Source: Verrucomicrobiia bacterium
GTDB taxonomy: Bacteria; Verrucomicrobiota; Verrucomicrobiia; Verrucomicrobiales; Akkermansiaceae
Direction: 5' to 3'
Length of the DNA stretch: 64,000 nt
NCBI GenBank assembly: GCA_947462875.1
Contig: CANHQJ010000023.1
Location: 1-64,000 of the forward strand
The notes under the pieces were generated by a model. The model was given only the letters and a program-made list of their open reading frames with translations. It was not told where the DNA came from and searched no databases. Shown in pieces: positions 52,156 to 60,640 of the stretch; position 1 is the stretch's first letter; each line of letters starts with the position of its first letter. The position numbers and the translations under genes are program-made.

Positions 52156-53532
52156 ATGCCCGAAACCACAACTGAGCAAACGATTCTCATTGTCGATCAG
52201 GAAATAGAATTTCTCGATTGGGCAACCAAACACCTTGCCGCCAAGGGGCTGAAAATTCTCCGCACGGATAACGCCGACAATGCCACGAAGATCGTCGCCA
52301 AGACCCATCTGGACGTGGTGCTGGCTTCCATCGACTTGCAGCCGTTCGATGGCATGGAGTTGTTGGGAAAAATCAAGTCACAGTCCCCCTCCACGCTGGT
52401 GATTCTCATTGCCGGCTTTCCCACCACGGGACAGGTCATCGAGGCCACGCAGCGCGGCGCCCACGATGTGCTGCGCAAGGAGTCCCTCCCTTTCGAACTC
52501 CGCTCCGTTCTCGAGTCCGCCCTGCAACTCGCGGAAGACCGCCGCAGTGCCGATACCAGCTCCGCCGCGCAACCGATCTCCGATGGTCGCGTGAAGATCA
52601 TCGGTGTCTCGCGCGCCCTGCAGGATGTCTTCAAGATCGTCGGCCGCGTCGCACGCTCGGACGCACCCGTTCTCGTCTCGGGCGAGAGCGGCTCGGGCAA
52701 GGAACTGATCGCCAAAGCGATCCACGAATATTCCCCGCGCCGGCTCAAGGAGATGATCCCCATCAACTGCGGTGCCATACCGGAAAATCTGTTGGAATCG
52801 GAATTGTTCGGCCATGAAAAAGGCTCGTTCACCGGTGCCATCGCCCGCCGCGCGGGCCGCTTCGAACAAGCCGATGGCGGCACGCTGTTCCTCGACGAAA
52901 TCGGCGACATGCCGCTCTCCATCCAGGTGAAACTCCTGCGCGTTCTTCAGGACGGCACCTTCTCGCGGGTCGGCTCTAACGAAACCATCACCAGCGATGT
53001 GCGCATCATCACCGCCACCCACAAGGATCTCGCGGCGGAAGTGGAGGCGGGCCGCTTCCGTGAAGACCTCTACTACCGCCTCAACGTGGTGGAGGTGCGC
53101 ATTCCACCCCTGCGCGAGCGCAAGGATGACATTCCCCTGCTTGCGGAATATTTCCTGCAACGCATCACCCGCAAGAACGGCATGGCGCGCATCCGCCTGT
53201 CGCAAGAGGCCATCAGCGCCATGCAGTCCCACCACTGGCCCGGCAATGTGCGCGAGCTGGAAAACACCATCGCCCGCGCCTGCGCCCTCGCTTCGTCATC
53301 GGTGCTGCTCCCTGCCGATATCCCGCTCGCCTCGGCGCCGATTGTGTCGCGCATCAAGCTCGATGACGCCATCGACCGCATCATCAACTCCGCGCCCTCC
53401 GGCAATATCATCAACTGGGTCGTTTCCCAACTCGCACAGCGCTCGGTCGAACTCGCGGATAACAACCTCAAACAAGCCGCCATCAATCTGGGCATCACCC
53501 AGGAGGAGTTGAAAAAACGCATGGCCCCTTGA
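52156..53532 (+). CDS. Sigma-54-dependent activator with degenerate receiver
   Basis: NtrC-family regulator (458 aa). Receiver at about 10-125: the segment aligned to the phospho-acceptor strand reads [17 protein letters not shown], placing Ser where the phosphorylated Asp should be, and the acidic pocket keeps one Asp (LIVDQE). The AAA+ domain at about 150-380 is intact: [33 protein letters not shown] (GAFTGA loop as GSFTGA), [16 protein letters not shown] Fis-type HTH ends the protein ([19 protein letters not shown]). ATG 52156 was chosen; the frame from 52048 adds an unlikely leader. No sensor kinase is adjacent. It probably works without phosphorylation. Confidence 0.9.
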   Translation: MPETTTEQTILIVDQEIEFLDWATKHLAAKGLKILRTDNADNATKIVAKTHLDVVLASIDLQPFDGMELLGKIKSQSPSTLVILIAGFPTTGQVIEATQRGAHDVLRKESLPFELRSVLESALQLAEDRRSADTSSAAQPISDGRVKIIGVSRALQDVFKIVGRVARSDAPVLVSGESGSGKELIAKAIHEYSPRRLKEMIPINCGAIPENLLESELFGHEKGSFTGAIARRAGRFEQADGGTLFLDEIGDMPLSIQVKLLRVLQDGTFSRVGSNETITSDVRIITATHKDLAAEVEAGRFREDLYYRLNVVEVRIPPLRERKDDIPLLAEYFLQRITRKNGMARIRLSQEAISAMQSHHWPGNVRELENTIARACALASSSVLLPADIPLASAPIVSRIKLDDAIDRIINSAPSGNIINWVVSQLAQRSVELADNNLKQAAINLGITQEELKKRMAP

Positions 53533-53536
53533 TCCG

Positions 53537-54154
53537 ATGTTTCACGAACTCAAGCATCCCCTGATCCAACACGAGCTCTCGCACCTGCGGCAAAAGGATT
53601 GCCCACCCCCTATCTTCCGCGCCTGCGTGCGGCGCATCGCGGCATTGATGACTCCTTACCTGTGCGCGGATCTCGCGACCACCGCCGTTGCCGTGACCAC
53701 TCCTCTGGAAACCATCGAGGGCCAATGCCTCGCCCGCCCCATCGTGCTGGTTCCCATCCTGCGTGCCGGCCTGGGATTTCTCGATGGCTTTCTCGATATG
53801 ATCCCGCAAGCCAGCGTGGCACACATCGGCCTGAAGCGCGATGAAACGACGCTTCAGCCGAAAACCTACTACTCCAACCTCCCGCCCGGCATCGTGGACA
53901 GCGATGTGATTCTGTTAGATCCCATGCTCGCCACAGGCGGTTCCGCCGTGGAGGCCGTGCGCCAATTGCGTGCCGCCGGCGTGCACAGCATCCGCTTTGC
54001 CTGTCTCGTCGCCGCACCGGAGGGAGTCGCCGTTTTTGCCAAAGCCTGCCCGGATGTGCCCATCTACACCGCCGCCCTCGATCGTTGCCTCAACGATCAC
54101 GGCTACATCCTCCCGGGACTCGGCGATGCGGGAGACCGGCTCTTCGGAACGTGA
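53537..54154 (+). CDS. upp: Uracil phosphoribosyltransferase
   Basis: Salvage enzyme making UMP from uracil and PRPP (205 aa). VPILRAGLGFLDGF, the PRPP loop LLDPMLATGGSAVEAV, and the C-terminal LNDHGYILPGLGDAGDRLFGT (in part GYILPGLGDAGDRLFGT) are signatures. It follows the sigma-54 regulator by four bases and precedes selO by seven. Confidence 0.96.
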   Translation: MFHELKHPLIQHELSHLRQKDCPPPIFRACVRRIAALMTPYLCADLATTAVAVTTPLETIEGQCLARPIVLVPILRAGLGFLDGFLDMIPQASVAHIGLKRDETTLQPKTYYSNLPPGIVDSDVILLDPMLATGGSAVEAVRQLRAAGVHSIRFACLVAAPEGVAVFAKACPDVPIYTAALDRCLNDHGYILPGLGDAGDRLFGT

Positions 54155-54161
54155 CGCCTCC

Positions 54162-55634
54162 ATGACGATAGCTCCTTCAGAATCTCCCACCAACGCTGGC
54201 TGGAATCTCGACGACTCCTACTCTCGCTTGCCCGCGCTATTCTTCCGCGAGGCGAGACCCACTCCGGTGAAACAGCCCGGTCTCGCCGTTTTCAACGAGC
54301 CCCTGTCCCGCTCGCTCGGGCTCGATCCGGAAATCCTGCAACAGCCCGACCAAGCCGGGCTATTCACCGGAAACCTTCTTCCACCGGGAGCCAAGCCCAT
54401 CGCCCAGGCATACGCCGGCCACCAGTTCGGCCACTTCACGACCCTCGGCGATGGCCGCGCGATTCTGTTAGGGGAACAACTCACGCCAGACAATCAACGC
54501 TTCGATATCCAGCTCAAAGGCTGCGGCCGCACCCCCTTCTCGCGCGGCGGCGACGGGCTCGCCGCGCTTGGCCCCATGCTCCGCGAATACCTCATCAGCG
54601 AAGCAATGCACGCGCTGGGCATTCCTACCACGCGCAGCCTCGCGGTCGCCACCACCGGCGAGACCGTCTTCCGCAACGACGAACTCCCCGGCGCTGTCCT
54701 CACCCGCGTGGCCTCCAGCCACATCCGCGTAGGCACCTTCCAATGGGTTGCCGCCCATCAGGACCACCCCGCGCTCCGCGCCCTTGCCGATTACACCCGC
54801 CGCCGCCATTTCCCCGATCTCGCCGAGGCCTCCGATCTGGAATTTTTCCATGCCGTCATGAAACGGCAAGCCTCGCTCGTCGCACAGTGGCTTCAGGTCG
54901 GCTTCATTCACGGCGTGATGAATACCGATAACATGGCACTCTGCGGCGAGACCATCGACTACGGCCCCTGCGCCTTCGTCGATCGCTATGATCCCGATAC
55001 CGTCTTCAGCTCCATCGACCGCGACGGCCGCTACGCCTACGCCAATCAACCCACGATCGCCCGCTGGAACCTCGCCCGCCTCGCCGAAGCGATGATCCCC
55101 TTGCTCCATACTGACGGAAAACAAGCCGTAGAACTCGCGAACGAAGCACTCCACCAGTTCCAGGGAATCTTCCAGAATTTCTGGTTGGAGGGCATGCGCG
55201 CCAAACTGGGAATTTTCAACACAGAAGCCGATGACCTCGCCCTCGTCCAGCGTTTGTTGGATTGGATGCAGGCGAGCCAGGTTGATTTCACCGGCACCTT
55301 CGCCACCCTCTCCAGCACAGCGTCACTCGATCATCCCGCGTTCTCGGATCCCACCTTCACCGGTTGGCATGCGGATTGGAAAAATCGCCTGACCCGCCAA
55401 TCACAAGATTCGTTAGAAAGCTTACGGAAAATGAAGAGCGTCAATCCCCGAGTCATCCCGCGCAATCACAAGGTGGAAGAAGCCCTCGAAGCCGCCACCC
55501 TTCACGCCGACCTCGCCCCCTTCCACAAGCTCCTCGCCGCCATTACCCACCCCTTCGACGAGACATCGGACGAAACCTTCACCACACCTCCCCCTCCCGG
55601 TTCTCCGTGCTATCAAACATTTTGCGGGACTTGA
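54162..55634 (+). CDS. selO: Protein adenylyltransferase SelO (YdiU family)
   Basis: Pseudokinase-fold enzyme that transfers AMP to proteins (490 aa). AYAGHQFGHFTTLGDGRAI, QLKGCGRTPFSRGGDG, LREYLISEAMHALGIPTTRS and HGVMNTDNMALCG match the family, with the metal-binding Asn/Asp in the last. The protein ends CYQTFCGT, the usual terminal motif (Sec-containing in eukaryotes, Cys here). ATG 54162 begins just before NAGWNLDDSYSRLP, the typical N-terminus. Confidence 0.95.
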   Translation: MTIAPSESPTNAGWNLDDSYSRLPALFFREARPTPVKQPGLAVFNEPLSRSLGLDPEILQQPDQAGLFTGNLLPPGAKPIAQAYAGHQFGHFTTLGDGRAILLGEQLTPDNQRFDIQLKGCGRTPFSRGGDGLAALGPMLREYLISEAMHALGIPTTRSLAVATTGETVFRNDELPGAVLTRVASSHIRVGTFQWVAAHQDHPALRALADYTRRRHFPDLAEASDLEFFHAVMKRQASLVAQWLQVGFIHGVMNTDNMALCGETIDYGPCAFVDRYDPDTVFSSIDRDGRYAYANQPTIARWNLARLAEAMIPLLHTDGKQAVELANEALHQFQGIFQNFWLEGMRAKLGIFNTEADDLALVQRLLDWMQASQVDFTGTFATLSSTASLDHPAFSDPTFTGWHADWKNRLTRQSQDSLESLRKMKSVNPRVIPRNHKVEEALEAATLHADLAPFHKLLAAITHPFDETSDETFTTPPPPGSPCYQTFCGT

Positions 55635-55684
55635 GCGCGGAAGAGGCAATCTCTGGCAAAAATGGATTCCCTACGTTTCGGCAA

Positions 55685-55878
55685 TTAACTCCAAATCACA
55701 GAAATACCCGGATATTGCTTGATAAGACGATCTGAGGTAAGAATGGGCGTTTGATAGTGAAGGGCAAGGGCGACGAGCACGCGGTCGAAAGGATCGCGAT
55801 GAATCAACGGCAGATCGGCGGCAGCGCAGAGAATATCGATGTCCGGAGAATGGAGTATGTATCGAGCAACAAATTCAT
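55685..55878 (-). pseudogene. PIN-domain toxin remnant (deleted and frameshifted)
   Basis: The start ATG overlaps the antitoxin stop (ATGA) and reads MNLLLDTYSIL, the normal PIN toxin N-terminus, but then leaves the frame. A different frame gives DILCAAADLPLIHRDPFDRV and VLVALALHYQTPILTSDRLI up to VIWS and a TAA at 55687-55685, the normal C-terminal half. The whole is only 194 bp where about 390 is usual, so the middle is missing and the halves are out of frame. VapC-type RNase activity is very unlikely to remain. Confidence 0.8.
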
Positions 55879-56123
55879 CGACAATCCTTAGGCCATTCTT
55901 CCTCTGTCAGTGGTTCAGCCGGGTCGTAACCTGCGGCGAGTATCGGACGCAAGGCCGCAACAGGGCTGAGATCGCGGCGGATTTTTTTCTTTGCCTGATA
56001 GGGACGGATTTCCGCGACAGGTTTGCCATTGCGCTGGAGAACCACAGTTTCACCCGTCTCTTCCACCGCCTTGACCAGTTGGGACAAGCGTGACTTGGCT
56101 TCGTGCATGTTTGCCGTGATCAT
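55875..56123 (-). CDS. Phd/YefM-type antitoxin
   Basis: An 82-aa antitoxin: MITANMHEAKSRLSQLVKAV is the DNA-binding N-terminal region, TVVLQRNGKPVAEIRP follows, and the acidic Pro-rich tail (AEPLTEEEWPKD) would wrap a toxin. It overlaps the PIN toxin remnant by four bases, the usual arrangement. With its toxin broken, it may persist as a solitary antitoxin. Confidence 0.88.
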   Translation of the reverse strand: MITANMHEAKSRLSQLVKAVEETGETVVLQRNGKPVAEIRPYQAKKKIRRDLSPVAALRPILAAGYDPAEPLTEEEWPKDCR

Positions 56124-56485
56124 GATTAGCTAGCTTAGCTAGGAATACGGGGATTTCAATGGCGAAGAGGATGAAATCCGCCGCCACGGCTTGATTCGTG
56201 CCTTGTATGTTTTTGACATTACACCCTCAACTACGGCAACGCCGTTACGCAGTATAGTCCCGCTGAGCGGGATTGCGGCGCTTCGACACTACCCTGGGTA
56301 TCAGATCCCCCCCAAAATAATCATCCACCGCCCCGCAGAGCGGGGCATGGTGCTCCGGAGCTCTTAGAGTAGCAAACCATCCAAAGCACTCCAGTATCAC
56401 AAGCATTTCACATCACAACATGACACTCAAAAACCGCTTGCGCATTTTACGCAAGCTGTCAGTTTTGGTTAGAAATTTACGACCT
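56124..56485. repeat. Intergenic region with two tandem hairpins
   Basis: About 360 bp without a gene. TCCCGCT-G-AGCGGGA (56258-56272) and GCCCCGC-AGA-GCGGGGC (56330-56346) are perfect inverted repeats about 60 bp apart, separated by a C-run and an A-rich stretch. They lack T-runs. This looks like a REP-type dispersed repeat pair rather than terminators. A start at 56420 for the next gene is possible but I prefer 56486. Confidence 0.5.
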
Positions 56486-57397
56486 ATGCCCATACCAGAC
56501 TTCCAAACGTTGATGCGTCCCCTTCTGCTTGCGCATGCTGATGGCAACGAACATTTGAATCGCGATCTCGTGGCTCAACTCGCGGATCAATTCGAACTTA
56601 CAGAAGAAGAGCGCCGTGAGATGCTGCCGAGTGGTGGCGCGCGTTTGTTCGACAATCGGATCGGTTGGGCAAAGTCTCATATCATGCAAGCTGGCTTGCT
56701 CACGGCACCACGGCGAGCTATTTCCATCATCACTCCGCTCGGGCAAAAGGCGCTGTTGGACAATACTGAAAGCATTGATCTGCGGGTTCTGCAGGGTTAC
56801 GAAAGCTATCTTGAATTCCGCAACCGCAGGAAGACTGACGAAGAGTCCACGCCAGCAATCGAGCAAGTAGAAGATTCCCAAACACCAGAAGAAATTCTAG
56901 AAAATGCCTATCTGCAAGTGCGGCGGCAAATCGAGAGCGATCTATTGGCGCAGATCATGTCCAGCCCTCCGGATTTTCTGGAACGTGTCGTTGTCGATCT
57001 CGTGGTGCGCATGGGGTATGGCGGCAGTCGCAAGGATGCGGGCAAAGCGCTGGGGCGCAGTGGTGATGAGGGAATCGATGGCATCATCAATGAAGATCCG
57101 CTCGGGCTCGACGTCATTTATTTGCAAGCAAAACGTTGGGAAGGTTCGGTCGGTAGACCCGAGATCCAAAAATTCGCCGGAGCCCTGCAAGGCCAGCGAG
57201 CCAAAAAAGGGATATTCATCACCACCTCTTCCTTCACCGCAGAGGCCAGAGAGTTCGCGTCCCGCATCGAAACGAAAATCATTTTGATCGATGGCCAACT
57301 TCTAGCGAAGCTGATGTTTGATCATAATGTGGGAGTAGCTTCGGCCTCAAACTACGAGGTGAAGAAAATCGACTCCGACTATTTTAACGATGCTTGA
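56486..57397 (+). CDS. Mrr-type restriction endonuclease (type IV)
   Basis: A 303-aa protein with an N-terminal Mrr_N winged-helix domain (LNRDLVAQLADQFELTEEER, LFDNRIGWAKSHIMQAGL) and a C-terminal Mrr catalytic domain. The PD-(D/E)xK core is visible: DEGIDGIINEDPLG then VIYLQAKRW (Asp then QxK), with GRPEIQKFAGALQGQRAKKG and ITTSSFT downstream. Such enzymes cut methylated foreign DNA. No methyltransferase accompanies it, as expected for type IV. Starts MPIPDFQTLMRPLL, the family start. Confidence 0.9.
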   Translation: MPIPDFQTLMRPLLLAHADGNEHLNRDLVAQLADQFELTEEERREMLPSGGARLFDNRIGWAKSHIMQAGLLTAPRRAISIITPLGQKALLDNTESIDLRVLQGYESYLEFRNRRKTDEESTPAIEQVEDSQTPEEILENAYLQVRRQIESDLLAQIMSSPPDFLERVVVDLVVRMGYGGSRKDAGKALGRSGDEGIDGIINEDPLGLDVIYLQAKRWEGSVGRPEIQKFAGALQGQRAKKGIFITTSSFTAEAREFASRIETKIILIDGQLLAKLMFDHNVGVASASNYEVKKIDSDYFNDA

Positions 57398-57434
57398 ATA
57401 ATTTGGCAGGGAGGCGGAGACGCCGCCGCCACGA

Positions 57435-58493
57435 TCACTTCAAGCCCGCCATGATCTGGTCGGTGATGGCTTTGACCAGGGCCTCGGCATCGGCGTTGGT
57501 GGAGTCATCGTTTTTCGGCGCGGGGCCGCCGATGCTGCAAACCGTCCCGGGACGGAAGTCGGCGTTGTCGCAGAGCTCGCACTCTTTCCAGTTGGCGCGC
57601 TTGTCGTCCATGCCCAGCACTTTGCGCAGGGCGATGAGTTCTTTGGCTTGGCCGCCGGTGATCGTAAGAAGGTTGCCACCGTTGAGTTGCGAGGCGACCC
57701 AGACGGTTTTGCAATACGACTCGACGTTCTCCATTTTCCAATAGGCATCCTCGATGTCTTTGCCCCAGGTGATGACGCCGTGATTGACCATCAGCACGGC
57801 CATGTGATCGACGGCGGCATTGCCCACGACTTCGGCGTTCGCGGGAGTGCCGGGGGTGCGGTATTCCGCCATGCCGATTTGGCCGAGGAAGACTTCCGCT
57901 TCGGGAATCATGCAAGTCGGCGGTTGCACACCGGCGACGGCGAAAGCGGTGCCGTGCGGTGGGTGGGCGTGGCAGCAGGCTTTTGCCTTGGGCTGACGCT
58001 TCATGATCGCAAGGTGCGTCATGCACTCGGAAGTGCGCTTGAATTTTCCGGCGAGCTGATTGCCCTCCAGATCGACGAGACCCATTTGCTCTACCGTCAT
58101 GAAACCTTTCGAAACGAGAGTCGGTGTGCAGAGCACGAGGTTGTCGCCAACGCGGATGGTGAGGTTGCCGCCGTTGCCATCGGTGTATTCGCGCGCCCAC
58201 ATGCGTTGGCCGATCTCGACCATGCGCTCCTTGAGTTTGGTGATGGCGGGCGAATGGAAAAATGCCTCGATCTCCGCGGGAGTTTTCGGGTCTTTGCCGG
58301 GCGTCCAATGGTATTCGTAGTCAGGCAAGATCGGATCGACTTTTTTCGGAGTGGCGGCACTGACACCATACGATTTGTTGGCGCTACCGAACACATCTTT
58401 TGCGGCAGGCGTGACGACGGCTCCGGCGGGGATGGTGATGTTGCCACTGCGGATCATGGCTTCGGCGTCGGCGGCGGTGATGACTTTTTTCAT
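57435..58493 (-). CDS. Class II aldolase of the microcompartment (fuculose/rhamnulose-1-P)
   Basis: A zinc-dependent class II aldolase/adducin-family enzyme (352 aa), which would cleave fuculose- or rhamnulose-1-phosphate to DHAP and lactaldehyde. GGNLTIRVGD, the catalytic-Glu segment RTSECMTHLAI, zinc ligands in CHAHPPHGTAFA, and VNHGVITWGKD are visible. It is about 130 residues longer than FucA, mostly an N-terminal region (AADAEAMIRSGN) that could include a compartment-targeting helix, plus a Cys-containing C-terminal part (ECELCDNADF). Last gene of the BMC operon. Confidence 0.88.
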   Translation of the reverse strand: MKKVITAADAEAMIRSGNITIPAGAVVTPAAKDVFGSANKSYGVSAATPKKVDPILPDYEYHWTPGKDPKTPAEIEAFFHSPAITKLKERMVEIGQRMWAREYTDGNGGNLTIRVGDNLVLCTPTLVSKGFMTVEQMGLVDLEGNQLAGKFKRTSECMTHLAIMKRQPKAKACCHAHPPHGTAFAVAGVQPPTCMIPEAEVFLGQIGMAEYRTPGTPANAEVVGNAAVDHMAVLMVNHGVITWGKDIEDAYWKMENVESYCKTVWVASQLNGGNLLTITGGQAKELIALRKVLGMDDKRANWKECELCDNADFRPGTVCSIGGPAPKNDDSTNADAEALVKAITDQIMAGLK

Positions 58494-58518
58494 AATCGTT
58501 TGTTAGGGTAAAAATTCG

Positions 58519-58830
58519 TTAGTGGGAAGAAGGATAGGGAGTGTAATCAATCTGGTCGAAAATCGCGATGCACAGCGCATCGATGGGGATGGGAGAGGCA
58601 AAGGGCGCGGTGGCTTCGGCACCTTCGGAAAAACCGATGATGTCGCCCTCGCCGGCGCCGATGTTATCAAACACCACCAACGACGACTGCGCGGTGACGG
58701 TTTGTTTTTTGGTGCAAGCCTGCGACAACTGCGCGGCATCGAGCGGATTGACAATCAGCCAACGGCCGCCCACGAGCGCAGGATCCTGCACACTCATGAC
58801 GGTTTTGCCGATGACTTGTCCGATTCTCAT
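58519..58830 (-). CDS. BMC-P shell vertex protein (EutN/CcmL family), copy 3
   Basis: A 103-aa pentameric shell protein that caps microcompartment vertices. MRIGQVIGKTVMSVQ, GGRWLIVNPLD, VVFDNIGAGEGDIIGFSEG and ALCIAIFDQID are the usual EutN/CcmL strands. Start overlaps the preceding BMC-P stop by four bases (ATGA). Confidence 0.92.
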   Translation of the reverse strand: MRIGQVIGKTVMSVQDPALVGGRWLIVNPLDAAQLSQACTKKQTVTAQSSLVVFDNIGAGEGDIIGFSEGAEATAPFASPIPIDALCIAIFDQIDYTPYPSSH

Positions 58831-59102
58831 ATCGCGGCTGGTTGTTTTTCATCGATGATGCCCTGCACAAACATGCGGATGGGCGAGGTATCATCGTCCA
58901 CGAGATGACGCGCACCAAGACCATCCGTGCTCACGAGCACCCGCTCATGCAGTCCGGCACCGAACAGATCAATCGCCACGAACGGCGCGCCGATCATCGC
59001 ATCCTCATCGCCAAGCTGCTGGCAAAGCAACAGCTTCTTGCCGCTCAGCGAGCGGTGGCAGTGGGTGGCAACGGCATTGCCTACGATGCGACAGACGAGC
59101 AT
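58827..59102 (-). CDS. BMC-P shell vertex protein (EutN/CcmL family), copy 2
   Basis: A 91-aa shell pentamer protein, the shortest and most divergent of the three: MLVCRIVGNAVATHCH, SGKKLLLCQQL, FVAIDLFGAGLHERVLVSTDG, in part AIDLFGAGLHERV. The usual Gly-Ala-Gly-x-Gly-(D/E) turn is changed to GAGLHE. It starts 15 bp after the dehydrogenase gene and is coupled to copy 3. Confidence 0.88.
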   Translation of the reverse strand: MLVCRIVGNAVATHCHRSLSGKKLLLCQQLGDEDAMIGAPFVAIDLFGAGLHERVLVSTDGLGARHLVDDDTSPIRMFVQGIIDEKQPAAI

Positions 59103-59117
59103 GATCGGGTGCGCTTG

Positions 59118-60581
59118 TTAGATGATGTGAAGGTTGTCCACGAGCACGCAGCGGCGCACGCGGGTGAAGGTTTTCGGAGTGGTGATGCCTTCGCCCGTGG
59201 TGGTGGCGATGGAGTAGGAAAGGTAACCCTCGCCACCAAGTCCGAGACCGGCGGTGCTGGGACCGTTTTTCACAAAAATCGTGGTGTCCATTTCCTTCGC
59301 CATCGCCGTCATGTTATCGACGTTGCGGGTGTGGATCATCGCGGAGTGGCGGTAGTTGTGCTCGGCCTGTTTGGCGTGTTTCACGGCCGTGGAGAAGTCG
59401 GGGCAGGCGACGATGGGAATCATCGGCATCATTTGCTCTTCTTGCACGAAGGGATGATCGGCGCTGGTTTCGCCGAACAAAATCGGCGCGCTGCTGGAAA
59501 CATTCGCACCGGCATGGCGGGCGAGCACGGCGGGATCGGCACCGATCAAATCGCGATTCACCGCCGCATGCGAGCAGCCGCCATCGGTTTCCTTATAGGT
59601 GAAAGCGGCCTTGGTGAGGGAATCGATCTGCGCGGCGTTGAGGCGGGCGGCACCGGCTTTTTCCAATTCTTCCATGAAGCGATTGAACACCGAACCAACG
59701 ACAAAAACGGCTTTTTCGCCGATGCACAGGAGATTGTTATCGAAGCCACCGCCCTCGATGACGCTGCGCGCGGCTCTGGCGAGATCGGCGGAGTCATCGA
59801 CGACAACCGTCGGATTGCCTGGTCCCGCGCAAATGGAGCGCTTGCCGGATTTCATCGCGGCGCTCACGACGGCAGGTCCGCCGGTGATGGCAAGCAAGGG
59901 AATCTGTTCGTTTTTGCAGATGAGGTTGAACGAGTCCAAGGTCGGCTGCTCGATGCAGGTGATGAGATTCGAGATGCCCAGTTCGCGTTCGATCGCTTTG
60001 TTGTATTCGCGCACGGCCATCGCCGCACTGCGAGCGCCACCGGGGTGCGGATTGAAAACGATCGCATTGCCCGCAGCGACCATGCTGATGACATTGCCCG
60101 TGAGTGTCGGCACCGAGTGCGTGACGGGAAGGATGGCACCGATCACACCGAAGGGCGCGAATTCTTCCATCATGATGCCGCCATCGCCGCTCATCGCATC
60201 GGGGCGCAGGTATTCGACACCAGGAACATTTTTCGTGATCAGCAACTTGCCGATCTTGTGATCGACACGGCCGATCTTCGTCTCTTCCATCTCAAACTTG
60301 CCCCATGGCTCGGCATTCGCCACGGCAAGAGTTTTGACAATCTCAATGACCTTGGCCCGCGCGCCGATGCCGGCTTTTTTCAATTTCAGGTGGGCGTGAT
60401 GAGCGGCATCAGCGGCTTTGTCGACGCAAGTGAAAACGCCGTAATTGCCATCCGAACCGGCGCAGCCACAGCCGCAGCCATCTTTTTTCGGAGCAGGCGC
60501 GGCAGCAGTCACATTCGCCGCAGCCAGGCGCGAAAGCACGCTTTCCACCACGGACTGGATTTGTTTTTGATCGAGAGTCAT
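59118..60581 (-). CDS. CoA-acylating aldehyde dehydrogenase (PduP-like)
   Basis: Microcompartment aldehyde dehydrogenase (487 aa), expected to oxidise lactaldehyde to lactyl-CoA with NAD+. Residues 4-22 (QKQIQSVVESVLSRLAA) form an amphipathic helix like BMC encapsulation peptides, followed by an Ala/Pro linker and an unusual Cys/Gly cluster (KKDGCGCGCAGSDG). The catalytic domain has NPHPGGARSA, ITGGPAVV, and the nucleophile Cys in FDNNLLCIGEKAVFVV. It lies between BMC-P copies 1 and 2. Confidence 0.92.
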   Translation of the reverse strand: MTLDQKQIQSVVESVLSRLAAANVTAAAPAPKKDGCGCGCAGSDGNYGVFTCVDKAADAAHHAHLKLKKAGIGARAKVIEIVKTLAVANAEPWGKFEMEETKIGRVDHKIGKLLITKNVPGVEYLRPDAMSGDGGIMMEEFAPFGVIGAILPVTHSVPTLTGNVISMVAAGNAIVFNPHPGGARSAAMAVREYNKAIERELGISNLITCIEQPTLDSFNLICKNEQIPLLAITGGPAVVSAAMKSGKRSICAGPGNPTVVVDDSADLARAARSVIEGGGFDNNLLCIGEKAVFVVGSVFNRFMEELEKAGAARLNAAQIDSLTKAAFTYKETDGGCSHAAVNRDLIGADPAVLARHAGANVSSSAPILFGETSADHPFVQEEQMMPMIPIVACPDFSTAVKHAKQAEHNYRHSAMIHTRNVDNMTAMAKEMDTTIFVKNGPSTAGLGLGGEGYLSYSIATTTGEGITTPKTFTRVRRCVLVDNLHII

Positions 60582-60600
60582 GAGAAGTTTGTTTTGAGTG

Positions 60601-60640
60601 ATCTGTCAGATTTGACTGATCAGACGTATCGGTCTGATCA
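60601..60640 (-). promoter_or_regulatory. Intercistronic hairpin before the aldehyde dehydrogenase
   Basis: TGATCAGAC (60617-60625) pairs perfectly with GTCTGATCA (60632-60640) around a 6-nt loop; the outer arm contains the stop of BMC-P copy 1. Next to it ATCTG-T-CAGAT (60601-60611) is a second perfect palindrome. No T-run follows. Possible RNA processing, stability or binding site. Confidence 0.6.

Noticed and set aside
56258-56346. Rho-independent terminators
   Set aside because: Both hairpins lack a T-run and lie far from gene ends.
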